A stretch of 64,000 bases of DNA from Candidatus Melainabacteria bacterium (GCA_003963305.1 RXJR01000003.1:177706-241705); one strand, 5' to 3'; shown: positions 8,295-17,663, counted from the stretch's first letter. Made by a program: numbers and translations. The notes: generated by a model from the sequence alone, not told the origin.

Positions 8295-8312
8295 TATCTT
8301 GAAATCAAGATA
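8295..8312. promoter_or_regulatory. 18-bp palindrome, candidate MarR-type operator
   Basis: TATCTTGA-AA-TCAAGATA has perfect eight-base arms. It lies 57 bases before the pirin start, next to possible promoter sequence (TTGATG then TATATT). The size and sequence resemble operators of MarR-family redox or electrophile sensors, which often control pirin and quinone-stress genes. No such regulator is encoded in the window. Confidence 0.6.
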
Positions 8313-8368
8313 CTTGATGTCGAGACAATATGGTATATTGAATTTCGGCAACCTTAATAGGAGGGGCT

Positions 8369-9232
8369 ATGAAAAAGGATATCGTCAGCGTACATAAAGC
8401 TCGGGCGCCTCACATGGTGGGCGATGGACTGCCGGTGCGCAATGTTTTCTCTTATACAGATTTAGGTAAGCGTGAGTTGAGCCCATTCTTAATGCTCGAC
8501 TACGGCATGCCATCACAATTCAAACCAACTGAGGAAATTCTCGGTGTTGGAATGCATCCACATCGTGGTTTCGAAACAGTGACAATTGCATTTCAGGGGC
8601 GTCTGCAGCATCGTGACACCGCAGGCAATCACGGAGAGATTGGTCCCGGTGATGTCCAGTGGATGACCGCAGGCTCTGGGGTCTTGCATGAAGAACTGCA
8701 CGCACCATCATTCAGGAAATCTGGTGGCACATTGCAAATGTTGCAGCTCTGGGTAAACTTGCCTGCTGAATTAAAAATGACAAGTCCGCAGTATCAAACT
8801 CTTGAGAACGATAGTATTCCTGTTGTGAATATCGGCGCAGCCAGGGTTCGAGTTATTGCCGGTGCTCTCGGCGATGTGAAAGGTCCTGCAAAAACCTTCA
8901 CGCCGATCAACCTCTGGGATGTTCAAATCAGCGCGGGAGAAGTGAGTCTAACAGTTCCTCAGGATTACACGACAGCACTTTTTGTTATGGAAGGTACAGT
9001 CACCGTCAACGGTGCGCAAGAAGTGCAGGATCCCACTTTGATTCTTTTAGATAGAGGCGGTTCCGACGTGCATGTATCAGCGAAATCTGATGCTAGATTT
9101 ATAGTGTTGAACGGCGAACCAATCGACGAGCCGGTTGTGGGTTACGGTCCGTTTGTAATGAATTCGCAAGAACAGATCGTCCAGGCAATGAAGGATTATT
9201 CTGCAGGAAGATTTGCGGGAGCCAATCGCTGA
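8369..9232 (+). CDS. Pirin family protein
   Basis: A 287-residue bicupin with a strong AGGAGG-like site before its ATG. The N-terminal cupin has the pirin metal-binding signature: HPHRGFETVTI, LQHRDTAGNHGEIGPGDVQW, and SGVLHEELH supplying His/His/His/Glu ligands. The C-terminal cupin (~180-270) lacks them, as is usual. Family roles include quercetinase activity and redox-sensitive co-regulation; which applies here is not visible. The gene follows the small secreted protein by 100 bases and precedes the restriction gene by 91. The palindrome at 8295 suggests its own regulated promoter. Confidence 0.93.
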   Translation: MKKDIVSVHKARAPHMVGDGLPVRNVFSYTDLGKRELSPFLMLDYGMPSQFKPTEEILGVGMHPHRGFETVTIAFQGRLQHRDTAGNHGEIGPGDVQWMTAGSGVLHEELHAPSFRKSGGTLQMLQLWVNLPAELKMTSPQYQTLENDSIPVVNIGAARVRVIAGALGDVKGPAKTFTPINLWDVQISAGEVSLTVPQDYTTALFVMEGTVTVNGAQEVQDPTLILLDRGGSDVHVSAKSDARFIVLNGEPIDEPVVGYGPFVMNSQEQIVQAMKDYSAGRFAGANR

Positions 9233-9249
9233 CGTAGACTAAGCAAAAT

Positions 9250-9284
9250 GAATAGGCAAATTCCGCACAAGAATTTGTCTATTC
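9250..9284. terminator. Long hairpin between pirin and restriction gene
   Basis: GAATAGGCAAATTC and GAATTTGTCTATTC pair over 14 bases (one G-T) around a seven-base loop. It could end the pirin transcript. Since no T run follows and the next start is 39 bases away, it could instead limit or regulate expression of the restriction gene. Confidence 0.5.
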
Positions 9285-9323
9285 GTGTACTCTGTATAGG
9301 TTATTTCCGAACAGATTTTCAGC

Positions 9324-10613
9324 GTGGCAGATACCAGTCTAAACGATTCAGCGTGGCGAAGAGTTTGTCAGGACAGCTCGCTGATGAGCGATATCAATAC
9401 CAACGGTTATGCTTACATCACGGCTAAATCCTTGAAGTCGATTGGGCAGCGTGAACCGCGTCTGATGGCTAAACTCGACAGCCTATCGGATAGACCCAAG
9501 GTCTTTGAGGAATTCCAATTAAATATCTTGCCTTCTGAGCGCGGCACTTATGTTGTGTTCAAGGATCCGAACAATCGAAGTTATTTTACGTTGCCTTCTC
9601 AGGTGCAGACGGCGCCTCCTGAACAACACATCTCACGAGTTGAGTTGGAGTTGTTTGATTCGATACCGAAAACATCTGCTTACAGTGAGTTTCAAGCGAT
9701 AGATGTGGCGCATCTATCCGGCTTGTTGCAGTCTTTCTGTAATGAAGGCGAACTGCAGTTAACCACTAGAGGCCGAATGAGTTCTGGTGAGATTGATTTG
9801 TGGCTTCCCCAGATCGAACATCTGGTAAAGATCCGCAACGCGCAAATTGAAATTGATTCGGCATACGAGGCACATACTGCTATTCCATTGATTGAGGCTA
9901 AGACTGGTTTCCGTGCGGACTTTAACGTGCGTCAATTGCAATATCCGTACCTCTACTTATCATCTCTATCAAGCAAAAGAGTGGTGCCGATTTTATTGGC
10001 TTATTCAAACGGACAGTATCAGTTGTCTGAATTCAGAATTGGCAAGCAATTCGGTGAACTCGAGATGATCCGGCAACACTACTATGTAATCAACGAACCA
10101 TCAGTGGTGAGTGTTAATCTTGAGCAGTTGATGAGCGATGTTCCGGCTGAGGCTGAACCGACGGACATTCCGCTGCCTCAGGCAAATGATCTCAATAAAG
10201 TTATAGACGTGATTTGTCTTGTTGAGCAGGGCTTATCTGAGCTGCCTGAGTTAACGGAGATGTTGGGCGTTGTAGAAAGACAAGCCTATTACTATGGTGA
10301 TGCGGCAAAATATTTAGGATATCTCTCTGGCAAGAGAATTATTACAAGCGATGGCGTCTCGCTTGCCCATGAGAGATCACGTTTGGGACGTGTGCTCATG
10401 CTGCTAAAGCGGATGTTGGCTCGCCCCGTTTTGCGCGAGAGCATTATTTATTTGGCGTCCAGGGGATTTTCAATTGATGCTGTAGAGTCTAATGATCTGG
10501 CTGGAATTATCAAGTCTTATCGTGCAGATGTCACTGGCGATACAGTGGTCCGGCGCGCCTCTACATTGAAAAATTGGCTTCGCTGGTTGTTGACTTGTTG
10601 CGCCTTTGAGTAA
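9324..10613 (+). CDS. Probable type II restriction endonuclease (PD-(D/E)XK fold) partner of the Dam-type methylase
   Basis: Starts at GTG 9324; 429 residues. The sequence follows a restriction-enzyme family that I recall as usually adjacent to Dam-type methylases (tentatively DUF6996/DUF6997). N-terminal blocks are YITAKSLKSIGQREPRLMAK and LNILPSERGTYVVF; then TTRGRMSSGEIDLW (~147-160). The likely active site is IEIDSAYE (Asp 178) followed by IPLIEAKTGF (Glu 191, Lys 193), a D-x(n)-E-x-K arrangement, with RQLQYPYLYL after it. The last ~150 residues look like winged-helix DNA binding (LNKVIDVICLVEQGLSELPE, AKYLGYLSGKRIITSDG). It would cleave unmodified sites in the cell's DNA-entry pathway. 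The family call is from memory of sequence patterns and needs a search. Confidence 0.65.
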   Translation: MADTSLNDSAWRRVCQDSSLMSDINTNGYAYITAKSLKSIGQREPRLMAKLDSLSDRPKVFEEFQLNILPSERGTYVVFKDPNNRSYFTLPSQVQTAPPEQHISRVELELFDSIPKTSAYSEFQAIDVAHLSGLLQSFCNEGELQLTTRGRMSSGEIDLWLPQIEHLVKIRNAQIEIDSAYEAHTAIPLIEAKTGFRADFNVRQLQYPYLYLSSLSSKRVVPILLAYSNGQYQLSEFRIGKQFGELEMIRQHYYVINEPSVVSVNLEQLMSDVPAEAEPTDIPLPQANDLNKVIDVICLVEQGLSELPELTEMLGVVERQAYYYGDAAKYLGYLSGKRIITSDGVSLAHERSRLGRVLMLLKRMLARPVLRESIIYLASRGFSIDAVESNDLAGIIKSYRADVTGDTVVRRASTLKNWLRWLLTCCAFE

Positions 10614-10655
10614 TTCTTCTGTCGCTATAGCTGCAGCTGTTTTTTGTTGTTGTTA

Positions 10656-10739
<84 letters not shown>

Positions 10740-10745
<6 letters not shown>

Positions 10746-11729
10746 CTGCTGCTGCTGCTGCTCTTGTTGTTCCTGTTGCTCTTGCTCGGCTTGTTGCTCT
10801 TTGGTATCAAGTCTGGTGCCAGCATAGCAAGGTAAATTCAGCGCTCCAGTTCGTTCGGCAGCCAGTTCGAGAGGAATTGACAATAATTCTTCGGAGTGAA
10901 CAGCAACTTCCATCTGTTCTTCGCCTTTGCCTTTATAAATACCCTTGTTCGGCGGAACATCCTGATAGTTTCTTCCAATCGCGACCTTGACGAAGTTCTC
11001 GCCGGCGACGCAATTGTTAGTGGGATCGACTCCTACCCATCCCATCGAAGGAAAATAGATTTCGACCCAGGCGTGCGTCTGGGAATAACCTCGCAGGCGC
11101 TGTCTGTCAGGATGCAGATAGCCGCTCACATAGCGCGCTGGAATATTGAGAGCGCGCGCCAATCCAATCATCAGGTGTGTGAAGTCCTGACAAACGCCGC
11201 GACCGTGTGCAAGTATTTCGGTTATTGAACTTGAGGCATTAGTAACACTTTTCTGGTATGTGAATTTCTCATCTATCAGTTTCAGCAAAGAAGTGACGAC
11301 TGCACCGAGCTTTACGGGCGATCGCGAATTTGCTTTAGGAATGGCTGATTCTGCCAGCTCCCGCAGTTGCGGTGAATCTATAATCTTTCCGCCGAACAAG
11401 AGAAAATCGCACAAGGTGTAATCATAATTCGCATCGCGAATCCAGATGTCTGGAAAATGCTCCAGGCGAATTGGGCGCGCATCGGTTTGTACGATACTGG
11501 TAGCAATGATTTGAATTTGATTGTGCAGCGCGTTGATTGAGAAAGCGTGAACGGTGTTGCCCAGCCAATCGAAATAACTTTTCACTTGAGTCGCGGGACC
11601 GATATCCAGTCCAAAGGAAAGGCGGTGTTGATACTGCTCTTGCAGCGGCGCCATGCGCAGCTCCATAACGGATTCATTGATGTAGTCCGAGTAGTGCAAG
11701 TCAGTTGTGTGAGTTATTGATAAGAGCAT
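10740..11729 (-). CDS. Transglutaminase-like protein of the ATP-grasp/alpha-E cluster
   Basis: A 329-residue cytosolic protein. Residues ~1-80 are the bacterial transglutaminase N-terminal domain (MLLSITHTTDLHYSDYINES). The papain-like core has the full triad: Cys in RGVCQDFTHLMIGLARAL, His in QTHAWVEIYFP, and Asp in WVGVDPTNN. In this conserved cluster it works with the permuted ATP-grasp and alpha-E proteins encoded just upstream; a role in peptide-bond formation or cleavage has been proposed for such clusters, but the substrate is unknown. The C-terminus is a Gln/Glu-rich tail (EQQAEQEQQEQQ..) ending in the CAATAG array, so tail length may vary by slippage. Confidence 0.92.
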
Positions 11730-11741
11730 CTTGTCTTAGAG

Positions 11742-11803
11742 TGTTGTTGTTGTTGTTGGGTTGGACTGTTTGGATTGTTTGACTTTGGGGACTGTTGGAT
11801 TGG
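11742..11803. repeat. Short repeats between alpha-E and transglutaminase genes
   Basis: Contains a (TTG)n run near 11743-11758 and two near copies, GGACTGTTTGGATTG (11763-11777) and GGACTGTTGGATTGG (11789-11803). They fill much of the 100-base gap between alpha-E stop and transglutaminase start on the minus strand. Confidence 0.6.
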
Positions 11804-11829
11804 CTTGTAATTGCGGCTTCTTCTGTTCT

Positions 11830-12951
11830 TTAATGCAGGAAGTACGCATTCTCAATCGCGATTGAGGCTTCGTGAAGACTTGTCTGGATCTTGTTGAGGA
11901 ATACTTTTAGATTGTCTCCTGCCAGTTCGCTCATCTCTGCGTATTCCAGTCGAGCACAGAGTCTGCCCAGTATTCGTTCAGCCGAGTCGGTCTCCTGCGG
12001 ATGTACTGCCGATGCGATTCCAGCAATTGCTTCTTGGGCGGCTTTGACCGAGTATCTGACGTTTCGTGGTGACTCGTCATCGAGCAACAAAAATGCAGCC
12101 AGGTTGAGCGGGTCCAGGTCTCCAATGTACTTGCGTCGATAGGCTTCAATCGAGCAACAGCTTCTCAAAACGCCCATCCACTGAATATTCCGCAGTGGTG
12201 TTTCACAGAAGTCTCCGGAAGATTGCAGAATGTCGAAATTGGTATCAACAATGCGGCAAATCATGTCGGCTCGTTCAAGATACTTTGCTAACTGGATGAA
12301 CTGCCAGCTCTGCGAGTGGGGCAGCGTTTGGTCCGCAACACCTTGAAATAGAAGGGAGCCCATTATGACTGAATGGAAAACTTCCTCTGGACACTCTTCG
12401 AAGCGCTGTTTAACATCGTCTCCCATGAGTGACCAGTAGAGTGTATTCAGCGTTTCCCACATCTCGGTGGAAATATTTTCTCTGATGCTGCGTGCGTTTT
12501 CGCGGGCTTTTGTTAGCGCGGCAATCAAATTGCGATTACTTTCGTTTGCCATGAAGTCAGACACATGCGGTCCCACCAACGGCTTTCCTGACAGCATCAT
12601 CTCGGCACGCTGGTCGAGCCGCAATATTCGCAGAACGCCTAGCCATTGCTTTTCTTGCATGTCCTGTGCAAGTTCACCCAGGTCAATGAGCATGTGCGAA
12701 TTGACCAACACAATTCTGGCAATGTGTTCGGCGCGCTCAACATATCTGCTCATCCAGTACATTGCTTCTGCAACACGCGAGAGCATCGGTCGTGATCTGC
12801 CGGCAGCCGGCTGCACAAGCGAGCTCTGCACTATTCGCTCACCTACGCGTTTAGACGGTTTAGCAACGGCTACGATTTTTGGAATCGGCCGTTCTTCCTC
12901 TTCTCCAGCAATTTCTGATTCAGTAGTCAGCGCACGTCCTCCACTACCCAT
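11830..12951 (-). CDS. Alpha-E domain protein
   Basis: An alpha-helical 'alpha-E' protein (older name DUF403) of 373 residues. The domain begins at MLSRVAEAMYWMSRYVERAE (residue 56) and runs to the end with repeated ERAD/ERAE helices (LAKYLERADMICRIVDTNFD). The ~55-residue N-terminal extension, rich in charged residues, is unusual; an internal start at 12786 would give the standard length. I keep 12951 because that ATG overlaps the end of the ATP-grasp gene by 25 bases, which suggests translational coupling. It is the middle gene of the conserved three-gene unit, usually thought to assist the ATP-grasp enzyme. Confidence 0.88.
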   Translation of the reverse strand: MGSGGRALTTESEIAGEEEERPIPKIVAVAKPSKRVGERIVQSSLVQPAAGRSRPMLSRVAEAMYWMSRYVERAEHIARIVLVNSHMLIDLGELAQDMQEKQWLGVLRILRLDQRAEMMLSGKPLVGPHVSDFMANESNRNLIAALTKARENARSIRENISTEMWETLNTLYWSLMGDDVKQRFEECPEEVFHSVIMGSLLFQGVADQTLPHSQSWQFIQLAKYLERADMICRIVDTNFDILQSSGDFCETPLRNIQWMGVLRSCCSIEAYRRKYIGDLDPLNLAAFLLLDDESPRNVRYSVKAAQEAIAGIASAVHPQETDSAERILGRLCARLEYAEMSELAGDNLKVFLNKIQTSLHEASIAIENAYFLH

Positions 12952-14456
12952 GTGTCTTTGCTGCCGCCGCCTTGCGAGCTGTTTACGACTAAGCTGCCCT
13001 CTTCGAGTGCAACGCGCGTTAGCCCGCCCTGCATAACCATTGGTTTTTTGCCGTACAAAATGTATGGTCGCAAATCGATTCTTCTGCCTTCAAAATGATC
13101 AGAGACAAGACTCGGATGTTGACTCAATTCCACGATCGGTTGGGCAATGAAATTGCGCGGATCGCTTTTGATTTTTGCGGCAAATTCTGCTCTTTCTTCT
13201 TTGGTTGCTTTATGTCCCATTAGCATTCCGTAGCCACCTGAGCCGTTTGTATTTTTGACTACAAGCTGATCGAGATGATCGAGAACATAGGCACAATCGC
13301 TGCTGTCCTGGCAGTTGAAGGTCTGGACATTGTTAAGTATTGGTTCTTGCGACAGATAGAACTTGATCATTGCAGGAACATAAGGATAAACAGCTTTGTC
13401 GTCGCAAACTCCTGTTCCGACTGCATTTGCCAGAGCCACGTTACCGCAGCGATAGACAGTCATCAGTCCCGGCACTCCAAGAATGCTGTCGCCCCGGAAA
13501 CAGAGCGGGTCGAGGAAGTCATCATCTAATCTTCTGTAGATTACGTCGACGCGTCGCAATCCGGCCGTCGTGCGCATGTAGACAAAATTGTTGTCTACGA
13601 TCAAGTCTTTTCCTTCGACGAGTTCAACACCCATTTGTCGCGCCAGGAAGCTGTGTTCATAGTAGGCTGAGTTGTAAATGCCAGGCGTGAGAACGACAAT
13701 GGTCGGATCATCGACTCGGAATTGAGCCAGTTCTTTCAAGCATTGAAGCAAGTTGTAGGGATAGTCTTCGATCGACCTGACTCGATAGCTGGCAAACAAT
13801 GCTGGAAAGACGCGCTTCATGATGGCGCGATTTTCAAGCACGTAACTAACGCCGCTCGGGGTGCGTCCATTGTCTTCGAGAACCAGATAGTTGCCGTTTT
13901 TGTCGCGAATCAAGTCAGTGCCGCAGACATGAATGTAAATATCATTGGGTACGCTAACGTGAATCATTTCACGCCGAAACATCTGGGCTGAATAAATCAG
14001 CTCTGGTGGAACGATTCCCTCGCGCAAAATTCGCTGATCGTGATAGACGTCGTGACAGAACATATTCAGAGCGGTAATGCGTTGCTCCAAGCCACGTTCG
14101 ATCACTTGCCACTCTGAGGCGGGCACAATGCGTGGCACGAGATCGAACGGAAAGATACGTTCGACGCCAGTGTCATCGTTGTACACCGTGAAAGTGATGC
14201 CCTGATTTCTGAATGACAGGTCTGCCATGCGGCGACGCCGTTCAAAGGCAGTGCTGCTGAGTTCGGCCAGTTGCCCGAAAACTGATTCGTAGTGTGGACG
14301 CGGCACGTCTTTAGCTTCGAACATTTCGTCGAAGATGCCGTTCAATTGATACTGGTTGAACATGCCGCCAGCAAATCCCCTATTTAAGCATCCGGCTACT
14401 GCCGTTTCACCTCTCATGATACTGGGATTAGCAGAGCTTGCAAGTGGTCTTGTCAT
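12927..14456 (-). CDS. Circularly permuted type 2 ATP-grasp protein
   Basis: Formerly DUF404/DUF407. Conserved segments in order: YQLNGIFDEMFEAKDVPRPH, GITFTVYNDD, ERIFPFDLVPRIVPASEW, LVLEDNGRTPSGVSYVLENR, VVLTPGIYNSAYYEHSFLAR, LVVKNTNGSGGYGMLMG (phosphate-binding loop) and RRIDLRPYILYG. ATP-grasp enzymes make C-N bonds using acyl phosphates; in this cluster they are thought to act on a peptide or glutamate-like substrate. The frame is open to 14591. I choose ATG 14456 (GGATT eight bases upstream); ATG 14363, right before the conserved domain, is an equally sensible start. It is the first gene of the unit with alpha-E and transglutaminase. Confidence 0.92.
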   Translation of the reverse strand: MTRPLASSANPSIMRGETAVAGCLNRGFAGGMFNQYQLNGIFDEMFEAKDVPRPHYESVFGQLAELSSTAFERRRRMADLSFRNQGITFTVYNDDTGVERIFPFDLVPRIVPASEWQVIERGLEQRITALNMFCHDVYHDQRILREGIVPPELIYSAQMFRREMIHVSVPNDIYIHVCGTDLIRDKNGNYLVLEDNGRTPSGVSYVLENRAIMKRVFPALFASYRVRSIEDYPYNLLQCLKELAQFRVDDPTIVVLTPGIYNSAYYEHSFLARQMGVELVEGKDLIVDNNFVYMRTTAGLRRVDVIYRRLDDDFLDPLCFRGDSILGVPGLMTVYRCGNVALANAVGTGVCDDKAVYPYVPAMIKFYLSQEPILNNVQTFNCQDSSDCAYVLDHLDQLVVKNTNGSGGYGMLMGHKATKEERAEFAAKIKSDPRNFIAQPIVELSQHPSLVSDHFEGRRIDLRPYILYGKKPMVMQGGLTRVALEEGSLVVNSSQGGGSKDTWVVEDVR

Positions 14457-14778
14457 TCTATAAATCCGACTTTCCTTTTGGCATCTCCCCTCGGGGCTTT
14501 GTCTGGCTTGCGTTCCAAGCATCCGCCGCTTGTGGGTGAAGTAGTCATTTGTTCGCGAGACTTTTACCTGAGAAGAAATATTTGGTTTCATCGGGTGAAA
14601 TGTTTGTTTCTTCTAGTCAAGGGAATTTGCGCAGAATGCTTTGTTTATTGACGACCTGGTGTAACAGGAGCACTACATGCAGTACCGCAGAAGGAAGCGA
14701 CAATCTTAATCGTGATTAGTGAATTCTTGTTGGAATTCGACTACAATGCGCAGCGTGAGCAGGTTCAGGAGTGTTGCG
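14457..14778. other. Divergent intergenic region
   Basis: I see no gene here. It contains a small inverted repeat TAATC-GT-GATTA (14707-14718) and two GAATTC hexamers six bases apart shortly before the next start. Divergent promoters for the ATP-grasp cluster and the gene at 14779 must lie here, but I cannot point to clear -10/-35 boxes. Confidence 0.35.
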
Positions 14779-15402
14779 ATGGGTGCTAAAGAGTTAGCAG
14801 CGGGCGAGGCAATCGACAGAAAGGCAAAAGAAGTTGTGAAGCTGGTTAGGAAGTACAGATTTCACGAACTGGCTCCCCATGTGGCTGAACTTAAGAATCT
14901 GATTGAAAAGGCAAATCAGTTGCCTGGTGCTAATCCGGATATCGATGAGATTGATACGGAATATCCATTTGAGCGACAAAGTGCTTATCTGGCAGGTAGT
15001 AAGACAAAGAAGGTTGTCGCGAAGATTGAGGAAGCTGCACCTGCTTATGCCTGTTCTTGTGACCCGGTAAAGTGTCAGTGTGCCGCAGCTGATGAAGGAA
15101 TTGCAGCTGTTGAAGGCATACAGTGTCATTTCTGCGAGCAAAATGTTCCAGTTGGTTCCCCTTTGTTCACCGGGCTGAAAAGTGGCGAAAAGATGTGCCC
15201 GGTCTGTTCCCGCATTTTGAACGAGAAAGTTCGGCTGAAAGAAAGTGTTGCTTATGCCGTCATAAACCTTGTTGAGGACGCATCTACAGAGTCGAATCAG
15301 CCATATTTTCAGTTTGCAGCTGCGCTGAAATTGGTTGAGGAGTCACAGCAACGTCTGGAAGAATATCGCAAGGTACAGCGCGCAAAAGTCGGCGTTCGTT
15401 AA
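14779..15402 (+). CDS. Hypothetical protein with two cysteine clusters (zinc-ribbon-like)
   Basis: The ATG at 14779 follows AGGAG by eight bases. The ~207-residue product begins with two charged helices (AIDRKAKEVVKLVRKYRFHE, HVAELKNLIEKAN). A CxCx5CxC cluster (YACSCDPVKCQC) follows, then a CxxC...CxxC ribbon (IQCHFCEQ ... EKMCPVCSRIL), and a C-terminal helix. The ribbon probably binds one zinc. No signal peptide is present. Function unknown; nucleic-acid or protein binding would fit the ribbon but nothing shows it directly. Confidence 0.62.
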   Translation: MGAKELAAGEAIDRKAKEVVKLVRKYRFHELAPHVAELKNLIEKANQLPGANPDIDEIDTEYPFERQSAYLAGSKTKKVVAKIEEAAPAYACSCDPVKCQCAAADEGIAAVEGIQCHFCEQNVPVGSPLFTGLKSGEKMCPVCSRILNEKVRLKESVAYAVINLVEDASTESNQPYFQFAAALKLVEESQQRLEEYRKVQRAKVGVR

Positions 15403-15520
15403 GCGGTTGCCTTTGCGCACTGAATATGGTGCCTATCCCGAACATCTGGTCGGCAATCACACTCAGACCCGTCCTCCTCGGCGGCAGTACCTGCACGGAT
15501 TAATAATTGGGCCCGGTCAA

Positions 15521-15624
15521 GGTACAAATTGGTCACAAGGTTTGATTAGACTTAACTCACTCGAATAAGCTTTGCCGTTCCCCCCCCCAATTCGAGTTTT
15601 CAAATCCCCTTACTAAATAAAGGC
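15521..15624. promoter_or_regulatory. Shared upstream boxes of the first large membrane protein gene
   Basis: GGTACAAATTGGTCACA (15521-15537) and CCCTTACTAAATAAAGGC (15607-15624) also occur, the first without change and the second with two or three differences, in the same order before the paralogous gene at 18002. Spacing to the ATG is 39 bases from the second box here. They are candidate binding sites or promoter parts controlling both genes. Confidence 0.65.
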
Positions 15625-15662
15625 AGAAGGGCAGCGAGATATCGCTGTTACCTCTGAATGCG

Positions 15663-17663
15663 ATGAAAAATAACACCCCTCTGATTTCATCCATCGCCGC
15701 AACGATTCTGTTTTGCGGATTAAGTACTGCGGTTCAAGCCTCGTACAGCGGCACGATGAACACTCCCAACATGCGGAGTTATCGAGACAAGCAGTCACAG
15801 GCGTACACTGGTCAGCAGAAGAAGGATCAGTCCGAGTCGCTCGAGCCTGCTAACCAGCCTGGTGCCGCGTCGCAATTGGGCGGCTACCAGCAAGGCGGCA
15901 CCGAAGGCGGTGATGGCAAAGACGCAGTCACTACTCAGGCTGGCGAGCCACAGGCACAGAAAGAGAAACCATCCAGTTCCGGACGAGACATCGACGAGGT
16001 GGCCCCGCCTGGATATACAGAAGTTCCGAAGTATCAGGGCAAAGACCACCTCGGTCCGCCTGCCGGCGACCCGCCTGGCTCGACATACCATCCTCCGATT
16101 CGTGTGAACGTCAAACTGGGTAGTGAGCAGGAAGATAAATCGGCTGACGATCACATGCCTGATTTCGGACCCGGCGCCGGCACAATAGCAAGCGTAGGAA
16201 CTGACCTGGTAACAAAGCAAGCCAGCGCCAACAAGCTTGCAGATCAACTCAGCTCACCCAACAACTTCGTGCAGACCTCCAAGGTAATGCAGGAAGCACA
16301 GGCACAGCAAGCATCCAGCGCGTCTGCCGAGGCGGCTGAGAACGCCATGGAGTCAGATATTGTCGTCATGCGTGAGACGCTCATCAACGTAGCCAACGAG
16401 GGGGCGGCTATCCCCACTACGACGTATGCGCCAGTGCGCCTGCTCTCCCAGGCGATCTGGATGGTTCAGCAGATGTTGAAAAACGTCTATGTGCCTATGG
16501 CGATTTTGCTAGTGCTACCGGGAGCGGTCCTGACGCAAGTTAAGTGTGTCGCTGCGTCAGGCATGATCGACCTCGAAGATGAAGACACGATGAGCCCTTT
16601 CACCGGCATCTTGCGCAGTGTCATTGCCATATTCTTGATTCCCGCTACGCAGTTGATAGTCAGTTTCGCCATCGACATTGGTAATTCGATGACTTTCGAA
16701 GTGCAAAAGTATCTGATTCCTGCGCAGATTCTCCAGTGGGCGAAGGAGCAGACATTTAACCCTCCGCCGACAAATGAGAAGAACAGCCTGGGCGGCGGCA
16801 CCTTGCAAAAATTGGCTGGAAAGATGACCGATTCTGCAGAAGGAGCGTCAGGTGTCGAGTCGCAGTCGTCTGCTACCAACATGATGCAGATGGGCTTCAA
16901 TTTCATGAACATGGCGCTGGGATTTGGCATGACTATCCTGCTGGCTTTTCAGATTGTGATGATGTGCTACCTGATGCTCATGGGGCCAATCGCTGCGGCG
17001 CTGTTCGCCTGGCCAACCAACGCAGGCAGTCTGTTCAGTAAGGTTTTCGCCAACTGGGTAGATGCCGTTACTAATCTTGCCCTCTGGCGGTTCTGGTGGT
17101 GTGTTGTGTTGCTGTGCATGTGCACGCGCATCTCCTGGTTGACGGAGCTAGGAGAATACAATCCCAACACACAGTGGGAGATGCTTGTCTTTACGGCATT
17201 CATGGTAATCCTGACGTACGTGCCTTTTATGCCTTTTGACTACAAACCAGGTGAAATGGTCGCTAAAGTTCTAGAAAAAGCATCGCAGGCTCAGCAGGGC
17301 GCAGGCGGTGGTGGAGGCGGCGGCGGTGGTGGCTGCGGTGGCGGTGCTGGTGGTGGCGAAGGGGCTGCTGCCGGTGGTGGAGCTGCTGCAGGCGGCGGTG
17401 GAATGCCGGAGGGTGGTTCCACACCGAGCAGCAACGGCGGCGGTACAAGCATGCAGCCGACTGACGTTCCGGCACCTCCGTCTGAGAACGGCAACGGTGG
17501 TGACGAGAGTCGGGGCGAGAAGGACAACAACGAAGGACCGCGCCGATCTGGACCGTCCGTTCTTGTGGCCAACCCACCAACTATGTCAGCGGAAAATGAG
17601 GTCAAAGTCGCGGATGCTTTTCCGCCGCCTCCGATGACGCGTCCAGAGCCACAGATGGCGTGA
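15663..17663 (+). CDS. Large polytopic membrane protein, paralogue 1 (VirB6/TrbL-like topology)
   Basis: A 666-residue protein with a signal-like N-terminus (ATILFCGLSTAVQAS). A ~230-residue Gln/Pro/Gly-rich soluble part follows, then hydrophobic segments: VYVPMAILLVLPGAVLTQVK, LRSVIAIFLIPATQLIVSFA, FGMTILLAFQIVMMCYLM, a Trp-rich helix near LALWRFWWCVV, and VFTAFMVILTYVPFM. A poly-Gly stretch (~545-580, with GGGG runs and one CGGG) and a Pro/Ser-rich tail complete it. The next gene repeats this plan and the VPM-ILL-LPGA-LTQV block. Five or more helices, large soluble ends and adjacent helices rich in Trp recall VirB6/TrbL channel proteins of type IV secretion, but no other secretion gene is nearby, so that is only a hypothesis. 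Confidence 0.72.
   Translation: MKNNTPLISSIAATILFCGLSTAVQASYSGTMNTPNMRSYRDKQSQAYTGQQKKDQSESLEPANQPGAASQLGGYQQGGTEGGDGKDAVTTQAGEPQAQKEKPSSSGRDIDEVAPPGYTEVPKYQGKDHLGPPAGDPPGSTYHPPIRVNVKLGSEQEDKSADDHMPDFGPGAGTIASVGTDLVTKQASANKLADQLSSPNNFVQTSKVMQEAQAQQASSASAEAAENAMESDIVVMRETLINVANEGAAIPTTTYAPVRLLSQAIWMVQQMLKNVYVPMAILLVLPGAVLTQVKCVAASGMIDLEDEDTMSPFTGILRSVIAIFLIPATQLIVSFAIDIGNSMTFEVQKYLIPAQILQWAKEQTFNPPPTNEKNSLGGGTLQKLAGKMTDSAEGASGVESQSSATNMMQMGFNFMNMALGFGMTILLAFQIVMMCYLMLMGPIAAALFAWPTNAGSLFSKVFANWVDAVTNLALWRFWWCVVLLCMCTRISWLTELGEYNPNTQWEMLVFTAFMVILTYVPFMPFDYKPGEMVAKVLEKASQAQQGAGGGGGGGGGGCGGGAGGGEGAAAGGGAAAGGGGMPEGGSTPSSNGGGTSMQPTDVPAPPSENGNGGDESRGEKDNNEGPRRSGPSVLVANPPTMSAENEVKVADAFPPPPMTRPEPQMA

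Noticed and set aside
9250-9284. Hairpin considered as an attachment site or small RNA
   Set aside because: No flanking integrase or direct repeats and too short for an RNA gene; listed only as a possible terminator.
17303-17410. Gly-coding GGT/GGC tract considered as a non-coding repeat element
   Set aside because: It stays in frame within the first paralogue, and the second paralogue has a Gly-rich hinge at the same place.
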